A DNA stretch of 64,000 bases from contig NZ_ATNM01000191.1 in the NCBI RefSeq assembly GCF_000427295.1, positions 124,001 to 188,000 of the forward strand, in the 5' to 3' direction. Below, in pieces: positions 46,829 through 56,659 of this stretch. The stretch comes from Cyclobacterium qasimii M12-11B (GTDB lineage: Bacteria > Bacteroidota > Bacteroidia > Cytophagales > Cyclobacteriaceae). The notes beneath the pieces were generated by a model. That model was not told where the DNA came from. It did not search any database and was given only the letters and a program-made list of their open reading frames with translations. A program made the translations under genes and the position numbers. Position 1 is the stretch's first letter. Each line of letters starts with the position of its first letter.

Positions 46829-47506
46829 ATGGAAAAGATTAAAGTTGTATTAGCAGATGACCACGTAGTTGTTCGAAGCGGCATCAAAAACCTTTTGGAA
46901 AATGAGGGCGATATAGTAGTAGTGGGAGAAGCCTCAAATGGAAAAGAGGCCTTGGAGGTTGTTGAGAAACTAAAACCGGACATGCTTATTATAGATATCC
47001 GCATGCCAGAAATGAATGGACTGGAGGCCACTAGAGAACTAAAAAATAACGGGACATCAATAAAGATTCTCATTTTATCGATGCACGACGATGAAGATTA
47101 TATTTTACAATCTATCGAATGCGGTGCTTCTGGATACTTATTAAAGGACACCAGTAAGGAGGAGTTTTTAAAAGCAATCAAAGCCATACATCAGGGAGGG
47201 AAATATTTTAGTGGTGACATTAGCCAGGTATTGGTGAATAATTATTTAAATGGAAAAGATAGAAAAAACATTAAAAAAACCTCACCTGTCAATCATTATG
47301 ATGTTACCAAAAGAGAAAAACAAATTCTTAAAATGATTGCTAGTGGCATAGGAAATAAAGAAATAGCTGAAAAATTAGGGAAAAGCATTCGTACGATAGA
47401 AACACATCGTTTTAATATTATGAAAAAACTTAAAGTCAATAATGTGGTTGAGCTTCTCAAAAGAATAGACGAAGACCCTGGATTAAAAGACCATATTGAG
47501 ACCTAG
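46829..47506 (+). CDS. NarL/FixJ-family response regulator
   Basis: 225-residue DNA-binding regulator. Receiver domain 1-120 with acidic pair Asp10/Asp11, phospho-acceptor Asp56 (LIIDIRMPEMNG) and Lys in LLKDTS; LuxR-type HTH at about 155-215 (TKREKQILKMIASG, KEIAEKLGKSIRTIETH). It is directly behind the PilJ-PAS kinase and is the obvious candidate to bind the 7-2-7 dyads of the island. Confidence 0.93.
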   Translation: MEKIKVVLADDHVVVRSGIKNLLENEGDIVVVGEASNGKEALEVVEKLKPDMLIIDIRMPEMNGLEATRELKNNGTSIKILILSMHDDEDYILQSIECGASGYLLKDTSKEEFLKAIKAIHQGGKYFSGDISQVLVNNYLNGKDRKNIKKTSPVNHYDVTKREKQILKMIASGIGNKEIAEKLGKSIRTIETHRFNIMKKLKVNNVVELLKRIDEDPGLKDHIET

Positions 47507-47565
47507 TTAAATGATTTCACCAACTAAACTGATTTATTTCAAACATACAATGAGGCGCATCTAAC

Positions 47566-47592
47566 GAAAAAAACCTTTCGACATATGAAAGG
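47566..47592 (-). terminator. Weak terminator after the glycosyltransferase operon
   Basis: On the minus strand CCTTTC/GAAAGG (6 pairs, 7-base loop) followed by seven T, about 30 bases after the stop at 47623. Short stem, so moderate support. Confidence 0.5.
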
Positions 47593-47622
47593 AATCTAAC
47601 ACAGTTTTCTTAGGCTAAATTG

Positions 47623-48957
47623 TTATACTTTAGTTGGTAGTGAATAAACTGTTGATTTATTTTTATAATGCCGGTATCCAGTAAGCACCAAAGCAATGAA
47701 TAACAAGAGGTACTCCAAAGCGATAATTCGAAAATCTTCCACGAATTCCGGGTGAGAATAAGCATGATAGGACAGAAAAACCAAACCACTCCAAACAATA
47801 AACAGGTAATTGGCAGTAAATAGACTGATCCCCAGGGCTGGAATCAAGTACCATGGATGAACAGTTGTCTGAAGCAGCAAAAAAACCAAATACATCCAAA
47901 CCATTTTTGCCGCCAAACTGGAAGTATTCCTATTCTTTTTAATCAACCCTATTCCCAACAGCAAGGCAGCTGCTATAAAGTTGAGGCTAGGGCCTAGTGA
48001 ACCAATGGGATTATAATCTATAAAAAATCCAGAAAGCCATCTTAATTCATAATATATGGAGGCGTTGAACTCAAAAGTACTTTGGTAAAGGCGGAAACTG
48101 GAATAGAAATTTGTCAATCCACCCCCAACTATAAGCGGAGCAAAGAAAACCAATAGGGCTAAAATCGTAACCAATGTGAATTTAATGAAATCAGGTTTTT
48201 TCCAGGTATTTAGCCAGACAGGTGCTGTAAGCAATGGGCTTAATTTGAGCCCTACAGCCAAGCTCCAACCTAAGGCTGTTTTCTTTTCATTTTGCCGACT
48301 ATAATAAAATAAGGCAATTAACAGCCCTGTCAATACTATTCCTTCAAAATGAAGATTTCCCGTCACCTCCATAATAACGAGTGGGTTGAACGCATACCAA
48401 GCCAATCTGTAACTGGGGAGTTTTAAACTGATTAATATCTCTTTGATCAACCACAGGTTGATCATTTCAAAAATCAGTACAATACATCTTAACGAAACGA
48501 TATTGAGGAAAACATCCTCCCCTACCCAAGTAGAGATCCAAAAAAACAACTGATGTAAAGGTGGATATACTGAAAAATAATTGGGCGAGTTCATTTTATT
48601 TAGCAATGTTTCCCAGTAAACATTTTTGGGTATAGCACCATTTGCTAGCACTTCTCCTGGTAAGGCCGCATAAGGGTTAATTCCATTGCCAATTAATTGC
48701 CCATCAAAAAAATACCTGTAAAAGTCATCCGAGAGAACCGGCCAAGCTCCCATCAATAGCAATCTCAATACGAGTGCACTTAGGACGATAAAGCCAAAAG
48801 AATACTTGTGCTTTTTAGAAGAATGAACTAAAAACAGATAGGCACCAAAGCATAGCGAAAACAAAGTCAATTGCGGAATAAATGCAGAACGAGGTAAAAA
48901 ATACCCCATCCCCACTATTGCTAAAGCATATAATAAAAGACCGAAATAAGTTTTCAA
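47623..48957 (-). CDS. Integral-membrane glycosyltransferase (GT-C, mannosyltransferase-like)
   Basis: 444-residue polytopic protein with about ten to twelve spans. The first luminal loop holds LSDDFYRYFFDGQLIGNGINPY and SVYPPLHQLFFW, the acidic and YPP-type pattern of GT-C enzymes such as GT87/MptA-type mannosyltransferases that use polyprenyl-phosphate sugars. The exact donor and acceptor are unknown. It is the last gene of the six-gene operon, 10 bases after a lipoprotein; the small GT2 two genes upstream resembles polyprenyl-phosphate-sugar synthases that could supply its donor. Confidence 0.75.
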   Translation of the reverse strand: MKTYFGLLLYALAIVGMGYFLPRSAFIPQLTLFSLCFGAYLFLVHSSKKHKYSFGFIVLSALVLRLLLMGAWPVLSDDFYRYFFDGQLIGNGINPYAALPGEVLANGAIPKNVYWETLLNKMNSPNYFSVYPPLHQLFFWISTWVGEDVFLNIVSLRCIVLIFEMINLWLIKEILISLKLPSYRLAWYAFNPLVIMEVTGNLHFEGIVLTGLLIALFYYSRQNEKKTALGWSLAVGLKLSPLLTAPVWLNTWKKPDFIKFTLVTILALLVFFAPLIVGGGLTNFYSSFRLYQSTFEFNASIYYELRWLSGFFIDYNPIGSLGPSLNFIAAALLLGIGLIKKNRNTSSLAAKMVWMYLVFLLLQTTVHPWYLIPALGISLFTANYLFIVWSGLVFLSYHAYSHPEFVEDFRIIALEYLLLFIALVLTGYRHYKNKSTVYSLPTKV

Positions 48958-48967
48958 TAATCTGTGC

Positions 48968-49852
48968 TTAATTGTTAAGTTTCAGTTCATCACGAAGGAA
49001 TTCATCTTCCAATGCTTTTCTATCCCAGTAATCGATGACTTTAGTTCCTTTACGCACAGCTTTGGTCAACTCTTTTTTACCATTTTTATTTGTTTGTTCT
49101 TCTTCCCAGCCCAATATTTGGTAAGGGAACTCCTTTTCATAATTGATCCGTAGTATTCGGTTACCGGAGCTATAGGTCACTTCAAGTTGGCTTCTGTTTT
49201 CACTTATGTCAATGGCTCTAATAAAAGCTTCCTCTGCAATAAAATCCTGGTGGGTAAAACGTTGTTGAATTAAGGATGGCCACATCATTACGCTGCCAAT
49301 TGGTACCTGATTAGGGTTAATTCTGATTAGATTCCACAGGTCATCTTCTGCGACACCCTCTATAGAAAATGACTTTTCACCTTCTTCTTCAAAATAAGAA
49401 AACAATTCCCCACTATAGTTATCCCCACTTTTCAAGTTTAGTTGGGTAAAGGATTGTCCACACCATTCCTGCGAGGTAGAGGTGAATTTAAGACCCTGAG
49501 TGGCCTCTTTGGTAGGGGTAAACGCAGAAAGCATCATGTGGTAGGGGTAAATACCCGTGACAAACTCCCTTGTTTGATTCATTTTGAGGACTGAAATTTT
49601 ATCTCTTCCAGCTCCATCGGGATCATCAAGTTTTAAATGCTTTTTTCTGGAAAAATCCTCGGTAACGAAAATAAGTACTGCTTCACCCTCTCTTTCTTCT
49701 CCATACCGATATTGGCTAAGGTCATAGCTGTTGATTTCTGCTTTGCCTTGAAACCAAAAATCGCCCCATTCTTTAAAATCAACATTTTCCCTTTGAGGCC
49801 TATTACAAGAAAAACCTAGCAATACTATAAGTAAACCTATTAAACTTCTCAT
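48968..49852 (-). CDS. Uncharacterised Bacteroidota lipoprotein
   Basis: About 294-residue lipoprotein. The frame is open from 49900, but ATG 49852 starts a clean signal (MRSLIGLLIVLLGFSC, Cys16). Conserved-looking blocks include FWFQGKAEINSYDL, RYGEEREGEAVLIFVTEDF and QEWCGQSFTQLNL. I recall relatives carrying an unlikely 'septum formation inhibitor Maf' label; no Maf motif is visible. Function unknown. It lies between the two-gene GT2 part and the GT-C gene of the operon. Confidence 0.65.
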   Translation of the reverse strand: MRSLIGLLIVLLGFSCNRPQRENVDFKEWGDFWFQGKAEINSYDLSQYRYGEEREGEAVLIFVTEDFSRKKHLKLDDPDGAGRDKISVLKMNQTREFVTGIYPYHMMLSAFTPTKEATQGLKFTSTSQEWCGQSFTQLNLKSGDNYSGELFSYFEEEGEKSFSIEGVAEDDLWNLIRINPNQVPIGSVMMWPSLIQQRFTHQDFIAEEAFIRAIDISENRSQLEVTYSSGNRILRINYEKEFPYQILGWEEEQTNKNGKKELTKAVRKGTKVIDYWDRKALEDEFLRDELKLNN

Positions 49853-49928
49853 AACCTTTAATTTAATGTTTAATTTAAAGAAAATAATCGAAATTGACAC
49901 CTGTATTTAAGGAAGTTATTCACAGGTA

Positions 49929-50609
49929 TTATCTATACTTCCATATGGTGTAAAGTATTTTATACCCAGCACCAAAAACGCCCTTAACCGTTCCGCTAAC
50001 TTTAGACACACCTATTCTTTTTCTATAATTGACTGGCACTTCGGTGTAAGAAAATCCACTTTTCACCGCTTTGATCTGCATCTCTATGGTCCACCCGTAA
50101 TCAACATCCTGCATGTTTAGGGCTTGCAATTTATCCCAACGAATAGCACGAAATGGGCCCAAATCCGAAAATTCTGCATCAAATAACTTACACATTAATT
50201 TCGTTGCCAACCAGTTTCCAAAAACCTGAGGCACCGTCATCGACCCATTTTCTCTACTACCTTTAGCCCTAGAACCTATGACCATGTCCATGTCTTCGTG
50301 AAGAATAGGTTGAATGAGTTTTTCCATTTCTTCAGGAAAGTCACTGTAATCGGCATCCAGAAATACGACCAGTTCGGGAGGTGTATCCATCTGCTCCAAA
50401 TAAGACAAACCTTTAAGGCAAGCTTTGCCATACCCTTTTTGAGGTTCATCCAACACTATAGCTCCTGCATCAAGCCCTACCTTTCTGGTATCATCGTTGG
50501 AATTGTTGTTCACCACGATGATGTTTCTCACAAACTCAGGAATATCAGCAATTACTTTACCAATGGCATTGGCTTCATTAAAAGCTGGAATGATTACATC
50601 TATCAACAT
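49929..50609 (-). CDS. GT2 glycosyltransferase (polyprenyl-phosphate sugar synthase-like)
   Basis: 226-residue cytoplasmic GT-A enzyme. Start VIIPAFNEANAIGKVI, nucleotide-site NNNSNDDT, and metal-binding FLDADYSDFP near residue 88. It resembles dolichyl-phosphate mannose/glucose synthases without the C-terminal membrane part. It probably makes a lipid-linked sugar for the GT-C enzyme downstream (inference). Confidence 0.82.
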   Translation of the reverse strand: MLIDVIIPAFNEANAIGKVIADIPEFVRNIIVVNNNSNDDTRKVGLDAGAIVLDEPQKGYGKACLKGLSYLEQMDTPPELVVFLDADYSDFPEEMEKLIQPILHEDMDMVIGSRAKGSRENGSMTVPQVFGNWLATKLMCKLFDAEFSDLGPFRAIRWDKLQALNMQDVDYGWTIEMQIKAVKSGFSYTEVPVNYRKRIGVSKVSGTVKGVFGAGYKILYTIWKYR

Positions 50610-50669
50610 AAATTGAATCTAAAAATCTATTTTAAGACTTCTTTAACAAACTGTTTATTAATAATAAGG

Positions 50670-52141
50670 CTATCTGGCGCTAGCCAAATAACTTCTAAAG
50701 GAAGTGATGCTTACTAAAGTAAAACCCACCGCTAGCATACTGTGAAATACTAGCATTTCATAGGTTGCTGTAAAAAAGCGAGAAAATGACCATCGCACTA
50801 AAAACTATCGCAAGAATAGCTTCCAGGTAAGCAGTAGGTGGTATCTTTAATTGATTGTAGGTATTGCCTACCCAGTTCTTCCCTTTACCTGTTAAGTTGT
50901 ATTTGGGTGTACGAATAAAAGGAGATTTTTTTTCCTGTCAAACCTTCCCATACAGCCTGTGCATTGTGAACGGAAAGTCCCATTGAAACGGCTAGAAAAA
51001 CAGGAAGTTCCCATAAAAATCTAAAGAAACTTCTTAAAGTGAATTTCTTTAGATTCAGATTGGCAAAAAAGTATACCGAGGCAATGATCACAAAACCAAA
51101 GAGAAAAAAAGCGGCAAGCTTAAAGTATTCTAATGGAATCATGCCTTTGTAAAAGCCCCACCAAACTGGAATACTAGACAAACTTACCAATAGTATCGCT
51201 ATGAAAATCGTTGAATTCAGTAAGTGGGCTGCTGCATGTAATTTCACTGTCATAGGAAAAGACCCCGTCAATACATGGCCCAAATGCTTCTTCGCACATT
51301 CAGCCCCACCTTTTGTCCAGCGAAATTGTTGGGATTTTATCGCTGACATTACCGGTGGCAACTCAGCTGGAGAAACCACATCCGGTCTGTATACAAATTC
51401 CCAGCCTTTTTGCTGTGCCCTGTAGCTAAGGTCAAGATCTTCTGTAAGGGTGTCTGCATGCCAGTTACCAGCATCAAGGATACATGACTTTCTCCAAATG
51501 CCCCCCGTTCCATTAAAGTTTATAAAGGCTTTCTGTGCATTCCTCCCCATTTGCTCCACCATAAAATGGGCATCTAAAGCAAAAGCCTGAAGGCGGGTAA
51601 AAAGCGAGTAATCCTCATTCAGATGTCCCCACCTGGATTGAACCATACCTACTTTTTCATTTTCAAAATGGGAAACTGTTTTTAACAAGAATTGAGGATC
51701 TGGGACAAAATCTGCATCAAAAATGGCTATAAGCTCTCCTTTCGCAATTTCCAACCCTTCTTTTAACGCTCCGGCTTTAAACCCAGCTCTATCAACCCTG
51801 TGAATGTACTTAAAGTCAACCTCGGGATACGTTTTCAAACATTCTTTAATAATGTCTGAAGTTTCATCAGTGCTATCATCCAACAGCTGAATCTCAAGCT
51901 TGTTCATCGGGTATTGCATTTTTGCAATGGCATGAATAAGCCTTTCCACTACATATTTTTCATTGAAAATAGGCAACTGGATCGTCACAAAAGGGAGTGC
52001 TTTGTTTTCGACCGTAGCCATGGGCATTTTATTGTCTTTAAATCTAAAAAAATGCCATAATAAATTCGCTTGCGCAAAACTGTAAAATAAAATAAAACAC
52101 ATGGCAAGGCCATATATTACTAAAAACACATTCATCAACAT
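50670..52141 (-). pseudogene. Cellulose-synthase-like GT2, two frameshifts at the C-terminus
   Basis: Processive membrane GT2. N-terminal span, then the D,D,D,QxxRW set: LLDDSTDE, AIFDADFVPDP, TEDLDLSYRAQ and QQFRW, then further spans. The frame stops at 50885 after LTGKKIS. A second frame continues as GKKSPFIRTPKYNLTGKGK, the usual family C-terminus, then stops after FYSNL; a third carries the last span (YEMLVFHSMLAVGFTLVS) to a stop at 50670-50672. One base too many in A8 (T8 at 50926-50933) and one in T6 (A6 at 50772-50777) would restore 489 residues. Starts 2 bases after the iron-sulfur gene. Confidence 0.85.
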
Positions 52142-52143
52142 TT

Positions 52144-53688
52144 CTATAATTTTGCTTTAACTGAGTCATTGCCTATAATAATCGGCATATCATTGATTCG
52201 GCCTTCCTCGTCACCATTTTCTAACTTCAATACTCCTCTTGGGCAAACTGCAGAACAGACCCCACAACCTACGCAAGAAGAACGTACAATGTTTTGGCCT
52301 CTTTGGGCATACCACCTAACGTCAATTCCCATTTCACAATAGGTGGAGCAATTGCCACAGGAAATACACTGACCTCCATTGGTAGTAATCCTAAACCTTG
52401 ATTTAAATCTTTGGACCAATCCAAGATAGGCAGCCAAAGGACAACCAAATCTACACCATACTCGGTTCCCCATGAATGGATAAAAACCAGTACCAACCAC
52501 ACCCGCAAAAATAGAACCTATTGCAAATCCGTAAATGGAATGCAATTGATCGGTTGCCTGGCCTAATAGCTCAAAGCCCATGAAATAATTCGTAATGGTC
52601 AGTCCTGTCATTACAACAGCAAAAACCAGGACACCATGAATAAGGTATCTTTCTATTTGCCAAGATTTTACAGACTTATCGGACAATTGGCGGTAAGGGT
52701 CACCCAAGGTTTCTGCCAGGCCACCACAGCCACAAACCCAGCTACAATACCATCTCTTACCATAAAAATAGGTAAACAATGGTACACCTATAACTATTAG
52801 TAGAATTCCAAAAATAAGCATAAACATTCCCAGTGCACCGGAATTAATCATTCCATCCAACCGGTATTCGTAGAAAAAAGAATAATCTAGTGGCCAAATG
52901 TTTTTGAAATCATGCCAAGGTTTATTAAATAAAACCAAAATTTCGGGTAGGATAAAGGCAAATGACAATTGGAAAAACATTACAGAAGTCGTTCGAATCA
53001 ACTGGTAATTATTCCCTTTGTATTTCCTGAACATCCTAAGGCCCATTACCACAATAGCAAATGAATAAATAAAACCATATAAAAACCATTGGCTGGCAGG
53101 CCCTCCTGATAGAAATATGCTTATAGGGTCTACCATTAAAACCAGATTTGTAAGGTATTCAGGAAACCAATATAGTAGGATGTAAAAAAGGATAAGGTAG
53201 GCACCGGTAATCATACCCAGCCATCCCCTGGCCATCATGGACGAAAAGAATATTCCGTCATTCTTTATCCCATCCGGAACCCCGCGATACAAAGGCAATA
53301 TGTATAAAAGGCCTCCCAAAATTGTAAGCCCAATGGATAAGGACAAGAAAATTAGGGGATGCTCTTTGACAGGTCCTATGGAAGATGCTTTGGTGATTGA
53401 GAAGGAATAATCATCCCAGATAACCTTATCCCATTCCTGGTTACTCTTTAAAGTCTCATTGTAGGAATTGAAATAATCTTTGAATGAAGAAATAAAAGCA
53501 AAGTTAGAAGTATACAGTTTCCCAAACATGGGTCTAAGCACTTCAACCATTGCTTCGTTATGAATGTCTTTTGTGGCTGCAATAGTAGTTGCTTCATCCA
53601 GTTGGTAGCTGCCCAAAAAAGGTGTAACAGTGAAAATCACCAAACCAACTATGGTAAGTAACACCCCAATTTTTTGTAGAATTTTCAT
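52144..53688 (-). CDS. NosR/NapH-like membrane 4Fe-4S protein
   Basis: 514-residue polytopic membrane protein with cytoplasmic iron-sulfur sites. Two NosR/NapH-type CX3-5C loops (YCSWVCGCGG near 305 and WCRFGCPLAA near 410) flank several spans, and two 4Fe-4S motifs end it: CISCGNCSTYC and CVGCGVCSAVCP. In the first the usual Pro after the last Cys is Glu (CEMG). Such proteins move electrons across or along the membrane. Its start overlaps the FAD oxidoreductase stop by 4 bases (ATGA), so the two are surely coupled. Confidence 0.85.
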   Translation of the reverse strand: MKILQKIGVLLTIVGLVIFTVTPFLGSYQLDEATTIAATKDIHNEAMVEVLRPMFGKLYTSNFAFISSFKDYFNSYNETLKSNQEWDKVIWDDYSFSITKASSIGPVKEHPLIFLSLSIGLTILGGLLYILPLYRGVPDGIKNDGIFFSSMMARGWLGMITGAYLILFYILLYWFPEYLTNLVLMVDPISIFLSGGPASQWFLYGFIYSFAIVVMGLRMFRKYKGNNYQLIRTTSVMFFQLSFAFILPEILVLFNKPWHDFKNIWPLDYSFFYEYRLDGMINSGALGMFMLIFGILLIVIGVPLFTYFYGKRWYCSWVCGCGGLAETLGDPYRQLSDKSVKSWQIERYLIHGVLVFAVVMTGLTITNYFMGFELLGQATDQLHSIYGFAIGSIFAGVVGTGFYPFMGNRVWCRFGCPLAAYLGLVQRFKSRFRITTNGGQCISCGNCSTYCEMGIDVRWYAQRGQNIVRSSCVGCGVCSAVCPRGVLKLENGDEEGRINDMPIIIGNDSVKAKL

Positions 53689-55037
53689 GAGTTGTATCCA
53701 AATATTTTTTGAAAAATAGATTTTTTAGAAAGCTGTACATCTCTGCCCTTCTCTTGATTGTATTTATTAACCACCTCCATATGGTAGTCTTTATAGAATT
53801 CCGGATTAAAACTGGCTTCTCGCAGTTGTTTCATAAGCCTATCGGCTTTCCATCCTTCCTTAATTGCGGTATCAAAAAACTCGTGTCTCATCCTCCAACC
53901 GAATACATTGGTGGCTAGAATGCGGTCTTCTGCGTCAAATAACAATCTTATTGCCATTTTCCCTTTATCATCCTCCCAATAAAACGACCACTTATCTTCG
54001 CCCCATGAAGTTGGTAAAAACCCATAGGTTTGGTACTCAATGTCAAAAAACTTCGCAGAATTAAACCAAATCCCTGGTTTATAATCTACTTGGTTGTCAT
54101 GCGTAAGGTTGTAAGCCAGCGTTTCGCCATGCATCCTTCCCGTATACCACACTTGTTCAATATTTTTTCTATCAGGCCCAGGAGCTTCAGTAAATTCAAC
54201 ACAATCTCCTATGGAGTAAACTTCAGGAATATTGGTTTGAAATTTTTTGTTGACGACTATACCTCTATTGGTTTTTAAGCCTGAATTTTTCAGAAAATCT
54301 ATATTTGGACTGACTCCAGCAGTTAAACCAACAAACTCACAAGGTATAATTTCTCCAGTCGAAGTTTTCACAGCTTTGACCTCTCCATTGCCATCATCTA
54401 AAATTTCTGATAATTCGGTAGACAACCTTAAATCTATATGGTGTTCTTTAATATGCCTGGCGACTAATTGAGCCTCTTCTGGAGGCAGTACATTGTCCCA
54501 AAAACATTTACCTCTCACCAAAAAAGTAACGGGTATTTTTCGCGTGGCGAACATTTCAGCCATTTCAACGCCTATCAGGCCACCACCTACAATTACAGCT
54601 CGGGTGATGGCACTTGTACGCTTTTCCATGCTATTCAAATCTTGCATGCTGTACAATCCCTGAACTCCCAAAAGATCCTGCCCTGGCCATCCAAATTTAT
54701 TGGGTTTGGAGCCAGTAGCTAAAATCAATCTATCATAGGAAAGCTTTTCCCCATTTTCAAACGATAAAGACTTAAGGTCAAAATCCACTTGTTTCACCCA
54801 GCCAGATTTTAGGTCAATTCGGTTTTTACTCCAAAAATCATCCGCATAAGGTTTGGTATGTTCATACTTCATATGCCCCATGTAGATATACATCAAGGCT
54901 GTACGTGAGAAAAAATAATCCGTTTCACCAGAAACAATTGTGATTTTCACTTGACTGTCTACTTTTCTAATATGTCGTGCACAAGTAACTCCTGAAATAC
55001 CATTTCCTACAATAACAATCTGATTAGATGCTTCCAT
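53685..55037 (-). CDS. NAD(P)/FAD-dependent oxidoreductase (Pyr_redox_2)
   Basis: 450-residue soluble flavoprotein. FAD motif VIVGNGISGVTCA at 8-20, second NAD(P)-binding motif VGGGLIGVEMA near 150, and the distal FAD block VYSIGDCVEF near 270. Resembles the flavoprotein half of NirB and rubredoxin reductases but has an extra C-terminal part of about 130 residues (WSFYWEDDKGKMAIRL). It is the first gene of the six-gene operon and probably passes electrons from NAD(P)H to the membrane iron-sulfur protein encoded next. Confidence 0.85.
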   Translation of the reverse strand: MEASNQIVIVGNGISGVTCARHIRKVDSQVKITIVSGETDYFFSRTALMYIYMGHMKYEHTKPYADDFWSKNRIDLKSGWVKQVDFDLKSLSFENGEKLSYDRLILATGSKPNKFGWPGQDLLGVQGLYSMQDLNSMEKRTSAITRAVIVGGGLIGVEMAEMFATRKIPVTFLVRGKCFWDNVLPPEEAQLVARHIKEHHIDLRLSTELSEILDDGNGEVKAVKTSTGEIIPCEFVGLTAGVSPNIDFLKNSGLKTNRGIVVNKKFQTNIPEVYSIGDCVEFTEAPGPDRKNIEQVWYTGRMHGETLAYNLTHDNQVDYKPGIWFNSAKFFDIEYQTYGFLPTSWGEDKWSFYWEDDKGKMAIRLLFDAEDRILATNVFGWRMRHEFFDTAIKEGWKADRLMKQLREASFNPEFYKDYHMEVVNKYNQEKGRDVQLSKKSIFQKIFGYNS

Positions 55038-55362
55038 AAATCAATTTATGACAAAATTTCCATTTGACCCCAAAATGAACAATATTGGTTTTATTACATG
55101 ATAGAATTACTTTCTGAGAAGACTCAGAAAACTCCATGACAAAATCCCAGTTTAAACTTAGCTGCTTGGATGCTATTTTCTATTGCTTCAAAATAACCCT
55201 TCCACTTGCATAATTGTGGTGATATTATACAAATTGCCCTTCTAGTATAGTTAGGTAACGGATCAAAGGAGAAAAAAAATCATTTTGATCCAAATAAATT
55301 CAAAAAAAAAATTACTCGTCTCAAATATAATAGGAAAACTGATTCTCCAACCGAAGTCTCAA
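55038..55362. other. Intergenic region, no gene seen
   Basis: 325 bases between a redox gene start and a kinase stop, both on the minus strand. It presumably holds the promoter of the six-gene operon near 55050-55150; no clear TAnnTTTG or palindrome was identified. Confidence 0.4.
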
Positions 55363-56435
55363 TTATTGGTTTTTAAAATAAATAACAAACTCAGTTCCTT
55401 TATCTGGTTTGCTCTTGACCTCTATTCTACCACCAAGGGCAGTAACATAATTGTGAACCAAATACAATCCTATACCCTGGCTTTCTTCATTGTTATGAAA
55501 CTTCTGATCAAATCCAAAAATCCTCTTTTCCACTTTCTCCATATCGAACCCTATGCCGTTGTCTTTCACTGAAAGACCGGTAATACCGGCTTTAGAAAAC
55601 GAAAATATTTTAATTACTGGATCTATATCAGGTCTGGTATACTTAATGGAATTAGAAATAAGATTTAAAAAAAGACTTTCTAAATACGATTTATTGAAAT
55701 CAACCGTGGGTACTTCAGAAAAATCCGAAATAATATTTGCGTTGGAGTTTTTAATTAATGACTTGATGGCGCTTGTTGATTGATTCAACAACTCTTGAAA
55801 AGATAGCGTTTCAACCTTAATAACCAGTAATTCTTCTTTCTTAAGAGAGGTAAGAAATTCATCAAGATGGGTTTTTAGCCCTTTCGTAGATTTCTGGAGC
55901 ATGTCCACTATTTCTAGATTCTCCTGGTCTTTTATTTTCTCAAGGTCTAAAAGTTCTATAAGAGCCATTAAATTATTGACAGGAGACCTCAGATCATGAG
56001 AAATAGTGATGGTCAATCTTTTAAGCTTTTCATTTGTACTAGAAAGCTCTTTGATCAACTCATTTCTTTTGACCTCCATCTCCTTTTTGGGATTTACAAG
56101 CCTCGCCATTCCAAAAATTAACTTTTTTTCAGGTACGAGTTTTGAAGTCCATGAAAGCCATAATATTTCTCCCGACTTGGACAAATACCGATTTTCAAAA
56201 TTGTTTAACGAAGTGCCTTTTTTAAATTTTCTCTGATTTGATGAGTAGACTCCTTGTCATTAATATGAATAAAATCATTAAGCGGTTTATTTACCAATTC
56301 CTGCTCTGAATAGCCTAGAACCTTTTGAAATGCAGGATTAATTTTTACAAAACATCCATCAAACCCCACCAAGCAAAGTAATTCGGGCGATAAATTAAAA
56401 AACACATTAAAATCAAAAATCTGCGTTCTGCACAA
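55363..56435 (-). pseudogene. PAS-domain sensor histidine kinase, frameshifted
   Basis: Soluble sensor kinase. The first part (56435-56205) is a PAS domain (FNLSPELLCLVGFDGCFVKI) that stops after KKALR. The next frame continues the PAS C-terminal part (SKSGEILWLSWTSKLVP), then HisKA (ISHDLRSPVNNLMALIELL) and HATPase (SVKDNGIGFD, ESQGIGLYLVHNYV). One added A in A6 (T6 at 56218-56223) gives KKGTSLNNFENRYLSKSGE and a 357-residue kinase. No receiver is encoded beside it, so its partner is unknown. Confidence 0.82.
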
Positions 56436-56511
56436 TTTCCTAAATAATACCTATTGAATTTAAATCATTACCCTTTACATAAAGAAGGCATGACTATCAA
56501 ATATAACTATT

Positions 56512-56582
56512 TATAAAAAAAAGAAACAGAATTTTATTTTTTTCTATAATTAAAACAATTAATTCTAGAAAAATTCTGTTTT
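56512..56582 (-). terminator. Terminator-like hairpin after the GH33 sialidase
   Basis: On the minus strand AAAACAGAATTTT pairs with AAAATTCTGTTT (12 pairs, AT-rich, 34-base loop) followed by eight T. Lies about 80 bases after the sialidase stop and separates it from the PAS kinase. Confidence 0.55.
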
Positions 56583-56659
56583 CAATGTTTTTATGTTTAA
56601 TAAAATTATCAAAATTTACAACGTGTTATTTTAAAATGAGATAGGATTAAAGGTACTTT

